A stretch of DNA of 64,000 nt, taken from NCBI RefSeq assembly GCF_042646065.1, contig NZ_JBHRTA010000003.1, positions 124,001 to 188,000 of the forward strand, given 5' to 3'. Source of the DNA: Parapedobacter deserti. GTDB taxonomy: Bacteria; Bacteroidota; Bacteroidia; Sphingobacteriales; Sphingobacteriaceae. Shown in pieces: positions 56,825 through 64,000 of this stretch; position 1 is the first letter of the stretch; the number at the start of each line of letters is the position of its first letter. Below the pieces are notes generated by a model. The model did not search any database. It was not told the origin of the DNA and saw only the letters and a program-made list of their open reading frames with translations. The translations under genes and the position numbers were made by a program.

Positions 56825-59725
56825 TTAAAATGCCCGATCTTCCAGGTGTTTTTCCATATCCATCAGATCGATGCCACGTGCCCACCAATCCGGTGCTGGC
56901 TCGGCTTTGAGGTGATGATCAAAAAATTCCAACATCCGCACCGCATAATCTTTCTTGTTTGGATCTTTTGCAATGCCATGATTTTCGCCCTTATAAGTGA
57001 TCATGACGACCGGTTTGTTGAGTCGACGCAGGCCATTGTAGTATTCGATGCCTTGCGTATAATCCACCGCGCCATCCTTGTCGTTGTGCAGAAGAAGAAG
57101 GGGTGTTTGCACCTGCTTGATGTAATAAATGGGCGAATTGCGGGTAAAGGCCTCCCAATTGTCCCAATATCCGGGACTGAGCCGGCCTTGGCTGGCCTCG
57201 AATATAGGTTGGTTGGTGCTACCGCTGTTCCAATAAATCAGGCTATACATACTGATCATGTTGGTGAGCGGGGCGCCGGCTGCTGCTGCTTTAAATATAT
57301 TTGTCTGGGTGATGAGAAAAGAGGTCTGGTAACCACCCCACGAGTGGCCATGAATGGCAACATTGCTGCTATCTACGATACCTGTTGCGATGGCCGCATT
57401 AACCGCTGGGATGACGCAGGCGACCGCTGACATACCTGGGTCGTTGAGCCTGTACTTGATGTCAGGCATCAACACCGCATAACCATTGCTGGTATACACC
57501 GCGCGGTTAAAACCCCCACCGGGAAAAGCGGGCATAGCATAATTGTTTAGTCCTTGCGTCAAACGCTCATAAATATAGGTGATAGTAGGGTATTGCTTAC
57601 CCTCTTCGTAGCCGGCTGGCAAATACAGCGCCGCTTGAAGTGTGTCTCCGTGGCCGCTCACGTATTCAATGAGCCGAACTCCTGCCGACCATGCGTATTG
57701 TTCTTGGTCGGGGGTGTTGGCGGTCAACTGTTTGGCCTCGTTCAGGCTGGCACTGGTGCTTAGAAAAAGCTCCGGCGATTTGGTGCTGTTTTCTTTTGTG
57801 AACGAAAATACCGGTTGATACTTCGCTTTGCGTAAGCTACCGTAGCTGTGGTCGTCTATAAACAAGATATTCAGGTCAGTCTTGCCTGCATTCAGCAAGG
57901 CGATGCCGGCTTGCTTCGTAGCGTCATTGAAAACGCCGAAGTACTGGGGCTTTCGTAAATCGATTGCTTTATCGTCTGGATAAAGGCTATATGCTCCCAT
58001 CACGCGCAGCTTTTTTTGCTTCCAGTTGTCAGAGAGCGATACAGCCTGTTTTCCGTCTGCAGCGATGCGCCACAGGTCGTAGTTGTCTCGGATGAGGACG
58101 TAACGCGAGTCTTCCGACCAGCCGAAATGCGGGGTGGCAGGTTTGATCACGTTGTGGTCGTCTGTTTCGTTTACAAACGAGGCGTCGAGCAGAGCCGTGA
58201 GGTGAAAAGTTTGCTTTTTCTCAAGGTCGAAGGAATAAAACTCGCCGTCTTGATAGTAGCTGATTAGTTTGCCATTCGGAGCGAAAGGTAAGCTACGGGC
58301 TGCCGATTGGTAATATTTTTTCAGCAACAAGTGTTTTGTGCCGTTTTTTGGGTCAATTGAGTAGACGTCAACATAGGTTTGTCCGTCTAAACTGTTGTTC
58401 AGCTCATACGGTGTATAGTCGTAGCCCAATGCATAAAGTTGCTTCGGCCCTATGGTTACGTTGCGCATATTGCTATCGGCCAGTTGCACAAAACGGTTGT
58501 CGGCCACGTGATATGCCGCTGCGAAGCTAAAATTTTTGTCGCGTTGCTGTTGTACCTGCTGGGCTGATTGCAGGCGCTTATCCTGCCAATTCCAGATGAT
58601 CACATCCGGCTTTTCAATATCATCTTTGGGCTTTGGCTTGGCCGTGGCGGCGCTTTTTACCGGGCTTGTGGTCGAAGCGTCCTTTTTTGCCAGTCTCGCA
58701 GAATCGACAGCAACACTATCTTTGGTTGCCGTTGAATCCGCTCCGTTGGATTTTTTCTTTTTGTCTTTTTTCTCCAACTTGGCGATGCCGAAGAAAAGCG
58801 TGCCCAAGTCATCAGACCAATAGGCCCTGCCGTGTTCGGCGATGCCTTTTCCCGCAGGAAAGTTTTCGTCATCGACGCCGGAGTAAATGACTTTCTCGGT
58901 TTTCTCTCCATTGATGCGGCTGATGCCGATGACGCTGTATACCGGTGTTTCGTACGTTTCATTTTTGTTCGCTTTTAGCAAGGCGAAGGCGGTACCTTCC
59001 TCGTTCCACTGGATGCGGCTGTAGGTAGCTTTGTCATTATCAAGTGCGATGGTAATACCGGTGTTCATATCGCGCAGGAATATGCCGTTGCCGTTTTGTT
59101 CGTGGGCATCGATGGTATATGCGAGGTACCTGCCATCTTTATTAAAGGTGTACTCCGCCACGTTGCCCAAGTTGAAATTTTTCTTGCTTGACAAGTGATA
59201 CAGCAATAGGTCAGCGCCTTTAGGAACGTTTTCGCCTTTTGGAGCGCTCTCAGGGGCGGCGAAACTGATAGCGATCCACTCAGGTTGTTCGCCTGAGAAG
59301 CTGAATGCTTTGATTTTGTCAAATGTTACCTGTTGCGTATCGGGCAGTGAAACGACATGCAGTTTACTGTAGGCCGGTTTCCTTGACTTACGTGCGGCTT
59401 TCGCCGCTGCATCGTTGGGCGATTCGCGGAAGGCAACCCACTTGCCGTCAGCGCTGAATACCGCAGTGGTAGCGGTGGCGCCGATGGAAAATTCATATTT
59501 AGAAGTATCAATGGTATGACGGAGCGTTAGGGAAAGGTCCCCCTCGCTAGGTCCGGACACCCAAGAAAGCCAATTACCATCGGGAGACAAGGCGGTGTTG
59601 CCGGTGCGGATGTACTGCCACGAAGGAATATCCTGCCAGGTAATCGGCGGTTTTTCCTGTGCAAAAGCCACGGGACCCAGTGCCAGCCCGAGCAAGAACA
59701 TGCATGCAAAAAGTTTTTTATTCAT
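56825..59725 (-). CDS. S9 family prolyl oligopeptidase-like serine peptidase
   Basis: This 966-residue exported enzyme has a signal peptide ending PVAFAQ. An N-terminal beta-propeller-like domain (about 30-690) precedes a C-terminal alpha/beta hydrolase domain. The latter has nucleophile Ser795 in HGHSWGGYQTSF, the acid in HNDKDGAVDY (Asp882 or Asp884) and His916 in GENHGI. A Lys/Ser/Ala/Thr-rich insertion of about 55 residues (near 320-375, with KKDKKKKSNGADS and AATAKPKPKDD) is probably a flexible surface loop. Such peptidases digest oligopeptides in the periplasm. A minus-strand TACCTTAG (59766-59773) is a plausible -7 box, giving a 35-nt leader. It stands alone, with its own terminator. 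Confidence 0.93.
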   Translation of the reverse strand: MNKKLFACMFLLGLALGPVAFAQEKPPITWQDIPSWQYIRTGNTALSPDGNWLSWVSGPSEGDLSLTLRHTIDTSKYEFSIGATATTAVFSADGKWVAFRESPNDAAAKAARKSRKPAYSKLHVVSLPDTQQVTFDKIKAFSFSGEQPEWIAISFAAPESAPKGENVPKGADLLLYHLSSKKNFNLGNVAEYTFNKDGRYLAYTIDAHEQNGNGIFLRDMNTGITIALDNDKATYSRIQWNEEGTAFALLKANKNETYETPVYSVIGISRINGEKTEKVIYSGVDDENFPAGKGIAEHGRAYWSDDLGTLFFGIAKLEKKDKKKKSNGADSTATKDSVAVDSARLAKKDASTTSPVKSAATAKPKPKDDIEKPDVIIWNWQDKRLQSAQQVQQQRDKNFSFAAAYHVADNRFVQLADSNMRNVTIGPKQLYALGYDYTPYELNNSLDGQTYVDVYSIDPKNGTKHLLLKKYYQSAARSLPFAPNGKLISYYQDGEFYSFDLEKKQTFHLTALLDASFVNETDDHNVIKPATPHFGWSEDSRYVLIRDNYDLWRIAADGKQAVSLSDNWKQKKLRVMGAYSLYPDDKAIDLRKPQYFGVFNDATKQAGIALLNAGKTDLNILFIDDHSYGSLRKAKYQPVFSFTKENSTKSPELFLSTSASLNEAKQLTANTPDQEQYAWSAGVRLIEYVSGHGDTLQAALYLPAGYEEGKQYPTITYIYERLTQGLNNYAMPAFPGGGFNRAVYTSNGYAVLMPDIKYRLNDPGMSAVACVIPAVNAAIATGIVDSSNVAIHGHSWGGYQTSFLITQTNIFKAAAAGAPLTNMISMYSLIYWNSGSTNQPIFEASQGRLSPGYWDNWEAFTRNSPIYYIKQVQTPLLLLHNDKDGAVDYTQGIEYYNGLRRLNKPVVMITYKGENHGIAKDPNKKDYAVRMLEFFDHHLKAEPAPDWWARGIDLMDMEKHLEDRAF

Positions 59726-59825
59726 TGTGCTTAAGTGGTTATAATAAACTAATTGTTGAGTGCAGCTAAGGTACGCCTTTTTGCAACTGTTGCCGCTTTC
59801 TCACAAGAATGTTAAGCAAAATACC

Positions 59826-59833
59826 TAAGTTTG
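59826..59833 (+). promoter_or_regulatory. candidate -7 box of argH
   Basis: TAAGTTTG matches TAnnTTTG and lies 23 bp before the argH ATG at 59857. The -33 position carries no TTTG. Confidence 0.35.
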
Positions 59834-59856
59834 GCATGTAATAAAGTTTGCATGTT

Positions 59857-61188
59857 ATGAAAATTTGGCAAAAAAGTACCGACGTAAATGCCTTTGTAGA
59901 GGCGTTTACGGTAGGTAACGATCGGGTACTTGATCTGCAGCTTGCCGCGGCGGATATTTTGGGTTCATTGGCGCATACGCGTATGCTTCATGCGGTTGGC
60001 TTGTTGAATGATGAAGATCTTGCAGCAGTGCAGGAAGGTCTTAAGCAATTGCATAGGGAAGTGGAAGCGGGTGAATTTAAAATCGACGAGGGTGTGGAGG
60101 ACGTGCATTCGCAAGTAGAGCTATTGCTGACGCAACGGATCGGTGAGGCCGGTAAAAAGATTCACAGCGGGCGCTCACGGAATGACCAGGTATTGGTAGA
60201 CCTTAAGCTGTTTTTTCGTATGGAGATCGAAAACCTGGTCGGCAATGTTCAGGGGCTGTTCGATCGGTTGAGCGCGTTAAGTGAAACATACCGTTCGGTA
60301 TTAATGCCGGGATACACACACCTCCAGATCGCCATGCCTTCATCATTTGGGCTATGGTTTGGTGCCTATGCAGAGAGTTTGGTCGATGATTTGGAGGTGA
60401 TGCATGCTGCCTGGAATGTCTGCAATAAAAATCCACTTGGCTCGGCGGCTGGTTATGGATCTTCGTTTCCGTTGAACCGGACGCTAACCACATCGTTACT
60501 CGGGTTTGACAGCCTTAACTATAACGTTGTGTATGCGCAAATGGGACGGGGGAAGACGGAGCGCATACTCGCGCAGGCTATGAGTTCAATTGCCGCTACG
60601 GTGGCTAAGCTGGCCATGGACGCGTGCTTATACATGAACCAGAACTTTGGGTTTATTTCCTTTCCCGATCACCTGACCACCGGATCAAGCATCATGCCAC
60701 ACAAGAAAAATCCCGATGTATTTGAGCTGGTGCGCGCCCGTTGTAACAAGATACAAGCGCTGCCTGGTGAGATTGCGATGATAACCGCAAACCTGCCGTC
60801 TGGCTATCACCGAGACCTACAGCTACTGAAGGAAAGTCTGTTTCCGGCGTTCCGCTCACTAAGCGAATGCCTGGAGATAACGGCGTTTATGCTGGAGCAT
60901 ATCCAAGTGAGGGAAGATATTCTCGACGACCCGAAATATGATTACCTGTTCAGTGTGGAGGTTGTCAACGATGAGGTGCTTAGCGGTGTACCCTTCAGGG
61001 AGGCTTACCGCAACATCGGTTTGGCCATTGAGGCGGGCAACTTCAAACCTCGAAAGAGCGTGAACCATATGCATGAAGGGAGTATCGGCAACCTTTGCAA
61101 CGCGGAAATCCGGCAGGCATTTCGCGCTGTGGTTGCCAAGTTTAAATTTGATCTGGTGAATAAGTCGCTGAATGACCTGGTTCGCTAG
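59857..61188 (+). CDS. argH: argininosuccinate lyase
   Basis: This 443-residue cytoplasmic enzyme splits argininosuccinate into arginine and fumarate, the last step of arginine synthesis. It shows the fumarase/aspartase superfamily signature GSSIMPHKKNPDVFEL, the HSGRSRNDQVLVDLKLF region, and PGYTHLQIAMPSSFGLWF with the catalytic His. Its length is normal for the Bacteroidota form. ATG 59857 (MKIWQKSTDVNAFVEAF) is the family start; an upstream in-frame TTG is unlikely. No other arginine genes lie within the window, so the gene appears detached from the arg cluster, or the cluster ends here. It ends convergently with the response regulator gene, 16 bp apart. Confidence 0.96.
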   Translation: MKIWQKSTDVNAFVEAFTVGNDRVLDLQLAAADILGSLAHTRMLHAVGLLNDEDLAAVQEGLKQLHREVEAGEFKIDEGVEDVHSQVELLLTQRIGEAGKKIHSGRSRNDQVLVDLKLFFRMEIENLVGNVQGLFDRLSALSETYRSVLMPGYTHLQIAMPSSFGLWFGAYAESLVDDLEVMHAAWNVCNKNPLGSAAGYGSSFPLNRTLTTSLLGFDSLNYNVVYAQMGRGKTERILAQAMSSIAATVAKLAMDACLYMNQNFGFISFPDHLTTGSSIMPHKKNPDVFELVRARCNKIQALPGEIAMITANLPSGYHRDLQLLKESLFPAFRSLSECLEITAFMLEHIQVREDILDDPKYDYLFSVEVVNDEVLSGVPFREAYRNIGLAIEAGNFKPRKSVNHMHEGSIGNLCNAEIRQAFRAVVAKFKFDLVNKSLNDLVR

Positions 61189-61204
61189 CGCCCATTGGGC
61201 TTAC

Positions 61205-61579
61205 TCAGCTAGCCATATGCTTTTCCAGCAGCCGCAACAGGTCATCGACATCAATCGGCTTTGAAATATAATCATCGGCCCCCGCGGCTAAGCATTTCTC
61301 ACGGTCGCCAGGCATAGCTTGAGCCGTGACGGCAATAACCGGTATATGTGGATACCGACGGTCGGTACGTAAGCTGTAGAGTGCTTGGTATCCATCCATG
61401 TCTGGCATCATCATGTCCAATAGCACGACGCTGATTTGCCGATTATTTTTCAGCAACTCAAGCCCGTCAGCGGCACTGGCGGCAGATAGACAGGTGTAAC
61501 CTCTGGTTTTTAGGGTAAGAACCAGGGCAAAAATATTTCTTGTGTCGTCGTCGATGATTAGAATTTTGTTTTTTTCCAT
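61205..61579 (-). CDS. stand-alone response regulator receiver (CheY-like)
   Basis: This 124-residue protein is a single receiver domain without output: acidic pocket Asp10-Asp12, phospho-acceptor Asp55 in VVLLDMMMPDMDGY, Thr85 in PVIAVTAQAM and Lys107 in DYISKPIDV. It is strikingly similar to the third receiver of the hybrid kinase encoded just upstream (DDxRNIF, DMMMPxMDGY, VTAxAMxGDREKC). This suggests that the gene arose by duplication of that domain. It starts 9 bp after the kinase stop codon, so both belong to one operon. It probably takes phosphate from the kinase or acts as phosphate sink. Confidence 0.93.
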   Translation of the reverse strand: MEKNKILIIDDDTRNIFALVLTLKTRGYTCLSAASAADGLELLKNNRQISVVLLDMMMPDMDGYQALYSLRTDRRYPHIPVIAVTAQAMPGDREKCLAAGADDYISKPIDVDDLLRLLEKHMAS

Positions 61580-61588
61580 ATAGGGATT

Positions 61589-64000
61589 TTAATAGGCGCT
61601 GCTGCCCTCATACAACCAAACTCGTAACAATGAAATCAACTGATCAATATCGACCGGTTTGGAGACGTAGTCAGAAGCTCCGGCACTGATGCATTTTTCT
61701 CGGTCGCCAAGCATAGCCTTTGCCGTTACGGCAATGACAGGCAATCGCTTATATCGTTGCTGTTGCCTTATTTTGGTAGTAGTTTCATAACCGTCCATAT
61801 GCGGCATCATCATGTCCATGAGGACGATATTCGTTTCCGGATGCTTTTCCAGTACTTCCAGTGCTTCCAAACCATGGGTAGCGGATACGACCTTCATGCC
61901 GAATTTCTCCAAGGTTTTGGTCAATGAAAAAATGTTGCGTATATCGTCATCCGCAATCAATACCGTTTTTCCGTGTAAGACATCCTTCACGGCGAGCTGC
62001 AGACGGCCTGTCTTTGCGATGTCATCCTGCTGCGCCTCCACGAGATGCAGGAAAATAGCCACTTCGTCGATGATGCGTTGGTAGGAATAGGCGGTTTTGA
62101 TGACGATGGAATCTGCATATTGCTTGATACGGAATTCTTCTGATGGGGAAAGGCTTTTGCCGGTAAATACGATGATTGGCACGTCTTCGAGGCCTGGGCT
62201 ATGTCTTACCTTTTCAAGCAGGTCGTAAGCGTCTTTATGGGGCAACCCCATATCCAGAATTACGCAATCTGCCTCATTCTTCAATAGACTTGCAACGCTG
62301 TCGTCGATTGAGTGTTTCACGCTTGAGGACACCTGGAATGACTGGAGGAAATAAGCCAAAGCCTCAGCATGTTTGGCATTTTCTTCTACGATAAGTACCT
62401 TTTTCGGGCTCCTCGCCAATGCCACTTCCAATTTCTTGAACATTTCCCGCATGTGCTCAATAGCCACCGGTTTGCTGAAAAAGTCTACCGCACCGCGGTT
62501 GCGGCTTTCTTTTTTTGCCTCCAGCGAAGACATGATGTGTACAGGTATGTGGCGGGTTTTGGGATTCGATTTTAACTCGTCCATAACCTGCCAACCATCT
62601 TTTATAGGCAGTTTGATGTCTAGCAAAATGGCTTGCGGCTTATACCGGAGTGCCAGGTCTATGGCCTCGTCTCCCCGTACGGCAACAATGGTTTTATAAT
62701 TTTGGCTGTGTGCAAACCGGGCCAGCTCTTTCGCAAAGCCGGTGTCATCTTCCACGATCAGCACGGTCTTGTCTTCGGCGGTCAGCTGTTCCCTATCGTC
62801 AGGTATGGGGTCGGGCACTACAGGCACCACATACTTTGATCCTTGCTTTGACTCGTTCCTGCTTTCCTCCGGGTGTAGGTCGGCACGTTGGGGCGTAGAC
62901 GACTGTTGCTGGGGTTTCGCGATCGGCACAGTCAAGGTAAACACGCTTCCGTTGCCGAGCTCACTGCTGACTTCAATTTCCCCGCCCATCAGCCGGGCTA
63001 ACTGACGGCTGATGGAGAGTCCTAGCCCAGTGCCGCCGTATTTCCGTTTCGTAGAGCCGTCTGCTTGTGTAAAGGCTTCGAAGACCTGCTGTAGTTTTTC
63101 CGCCGGAATGCCTACCCCGGTATCTTTCACAGTAAACCTGAATTGCGCTTCATCACGCGGGTCCGTACCTGCAAATAGTTTGACGTAGCCGGAAGAAGTA
63201 AATTTCAGTGCATTGGAAAGCAGGTTTTTCAATATCTGTTCCAATTTCATTTTATCAATCTCGATGGAAAAACCCTCGGGTAGCGGATTGACAACTTCCA
63301 AAGCGAGCCCTTTGTCCTCGGCTATCGGTGCAAAGGTGCTCTCCATATTATTGAGCACCTCCGAAACGGATACCTTCATGTACTCCACATCCATTTTGCC
63401 CGCCTCGATTTTCGACAGGTCGAGCAGCTCGTCGATGAGCTGTAACAAGCCGTTACCGGACTTGTAAATGACTAGGGCGGATTCTTTCTGGTCTTCCGTC
63501 AGGTTTTGCTCGGCATTTTCGGCGAGGTAACGAGAGAGTAGCAAGATGGAATTGAGGGGTGTCCGCAGTTCGTGCGACATGTTGGCCATGAATTCCGTTT
63601 TATATTGTGAGCTTTGTTCCAACGCATTGGCCTTCTCCATGATTTCTGCGTTTCGCTCACGAATGATGCGGTTCCTTTCTTCCAAGTCAAGGTTACTTTG
63701 TTGCAACTCCTCCTGTTGTACCCGCAGCTCCTCTTCGGAAGCCTGCAATTTTTGTGTGTGGGCTTCCAGTTCGGCATTAAGGTTCTCCAGCTCGCTGTGT
63801 TGGGCTTGCAATTCTTCGGCTTGCGTCTGCGTCTCTTCCAGCAGCTCTTGCAGCTTTTTCCGGCTTTGAGCGCCATAAATGGCTGTGCCGATGTTTCGCG
63901 CGGCAACCTTCAAAAACGCTAGATGATTTGAAGTAAAGGGTTGCAACGCAGCTAATTCAACAACGCCGATAGCCCTCCGTTCATGGAAAATGGGGAAGGC
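61589..64000 (-). CDS. hybrid histidine kinase with three receiver domains (5' end outside window)
   Basis: 804 residues lie in the window and the N-terminus is beyond the right edge. The order is the end of a GAF domain (AFPIFHERRAIGVVELAA, FLKVAARNIGTAIYGAQ), then a long coiled coil (about 48-130), then HisKA with phospho-acceptor His at 63572-63574 (YKTEFMANMSHELRTPLNS). The HATPase follows (LLSNALKFT, DTGVGIP, GGTGLGLSI), and then three receivers. REC1 is VLIVEDD...ILLDIKLP...SKP. REC2 is VLIVEEN...VILDMGLP..., where Glu-Glu-Asn replaces the usual acidic pair. REC3 is VLIADDD...VLMDMMMPHMDGY...SKPVD. The architecture recalls Bacteroidota kinases with an N-terminal HAMP array and GAF domain, but that part is not visible. 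It is co-transcribed with the CheY-like gene. Confidence 0.92.
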   Translation of the reverse strand, partial: AFPIFHERRAIGVVELAALQPFTSNHLAFLKVAARNIGTAIYGAQSRKKLQELLEETQTQAEELQAQHSELENLNAELEAHTQKLQASEEELRVQQEELQQSNLDLEERNRIIRERNAEIMEKANALEQSSQYKTEFMANMSHELRTPLNSILLLSRYLAENAEQNLTEDQKESALVIYKSGNGLLQLIDELLDLSKIEAGKMDVEYMKVSVSEVLNNMESTFAPIAEDKGLALEVVNPLPEGFSIEIDKMKLEQILKNLLSNALKFTSSGYVKLFAGTDPRDEAQFRFTVKDTGVGIPAEKLQQVFEAFTQADGSTKRKYGGTGLGLSISRQLARLMGGEIEVSSELGNGSVFTLTVPIAKPQQQSSTPQRADLHPEESRNESKQGSKYVVPVVPDPIPDDREQLTAEDKTVLIVEDDTGFAKELARFAHSQNYKTIVAVRGDEAIDLALRYKPQAILLDIKLPIKDGWQVMDELKSNPKTRHIPVHIMSSLEAKKESRNRGAVDFFSKPVAIEHMREMFKKLEVALARSPKKVLIVEENAKHAEALAYFLQSFQVSSSVKHSIDDSVASLLKNEADCVILDMGLPHKDAYDLLEKVRHSPGLEDVPIIVFTGKSLSPSEEFRIKQYADSIVIKTAYSYQRIIDEVAIFLHLVEAQQDDIAKTGRLQLAVKDVLHGKTVLIADDDIRNIFSLTKTLEKFGMKVVSATHGLEALEVLEKHPETNIVLMDMMMPHMDGYETTTKIRQQQRYKRLPVIAVTAKAMLGDREKCISAGASDYVSKPVDIDQLISLLRVWLYEGSSAY

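Noticed and set aside
1..64000. CRISPR arrays, insertion sequences, prophage, tRNA or rRNA genes
   Set aside because: No regularly spaced repeats, transposase or integrase motifs, or tRNA-like cloverleafs were noticed on reading; short tRNAs could still be missed by eye.

Overview
The window looks like chromosomal DNA of a Gram-negative Bacteroidota, most probably a soil or plant-associated member of the Sphingobacteriaceae (Parapedobacter, Pedobacter or Olivibacter type). This rests on three SusC/SusD outer-membrane pairs, FecI/FecR-type regulation, DUF6266 and DUF4843 proteins, many short-leader lipoproteins, TAnnTTTG-type promoter boxes and the near absence of Shine-Dalgarno sequences. No rRNA, tRNA, CRISPR array, transposase or phage gene was seen. 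The genus is an inference; only the phylum is well supported.

Layout. (1) 1-1277: the start of a MacB-type ABC ATPase running off the left edge, and an orphan DUF6266 gene. (2) 1537-22673: a large glycan-utilisation locus (PUL 1). It holds a ROK repressor, then, divergently, a FAD oxidoreductase, SusC/SusD, a DUF5018 lipoprotein, two glycosyl-hydrolase-like family 10 (GHL10) lipoproteins with an SGNH esterase between them, an unknown secreted protein, a DUF5009 acyltransferase-like membrane protein, an MFS transporter, two more SGNH esterases, a DUF4434 TIM-barrel protein and an AGE epimerase. It contains no endo- or exo-glycosidase of a well characterised family. Two matching palindromes in the divergent promoter region are likely ROK operators. 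(3) 22698-25256: a scarred segment with glutathione peroxidase, a HepT/MntA toxin-antitoxin pair, a deleted FtsX-like permease and two copies of a roughly 100-bp regulatory repeat. (4) 25257-26333: a Gfo/Idh/MocA oxidoreductase closed by a terminator. (5) 26611-37992: an ECF sigma/FecR-controlled TonB locus with an STN-domain SusC, SusD, DUF4843 and PKD-like lipoproteins and two TlpA-like thioredoxins, but no carbohydrate-active enzyme. (6) 38133-54099: PUL 3, with a membrane-spanning Y_Y_Y/LuxR regulator, SusC/SusD, a metallophosphoesterase, a GH144-like glucanase, an FGly sulfatase-family enzyme, a GH43-like/F5_8C/FN3 protein and a GH3 beta-glucosidase. (7) 54086-64000: an MhqD/MhqO-like quinone-detoxification pair, a Crp/Fnr regulator, a gap with a probable small-RNA gene, an S9 peptidase, argininosuccinate lyase, and a response regulator with a large hybrid histidine kinase that runs off the right edge.

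How the genes work together. In each PUL, SusD and SusC bind and import oligosaccharides, surface or periplasmic lipoproteins trim them, and a dedicated regulator senses the product. PUL 1 looks built for an O-acetylated, possibly amino-sugar-containing glycan attacked by poorly characterised families, and is the best candidate here for an undescribed system. PUL 3 combines a beta-1,2-glucanase-like enzyme with a beta-glucosidase and two ester-cleaving enzymes, which would suit substituted periplasmic glucans of other Gram-negative bacteria. Non-coding signals worth attention are the ROK operator pair, three tandem-dyad modules with sigma-54-like promoter boxes, and a self-contained, structured transcript at 56446-56652.
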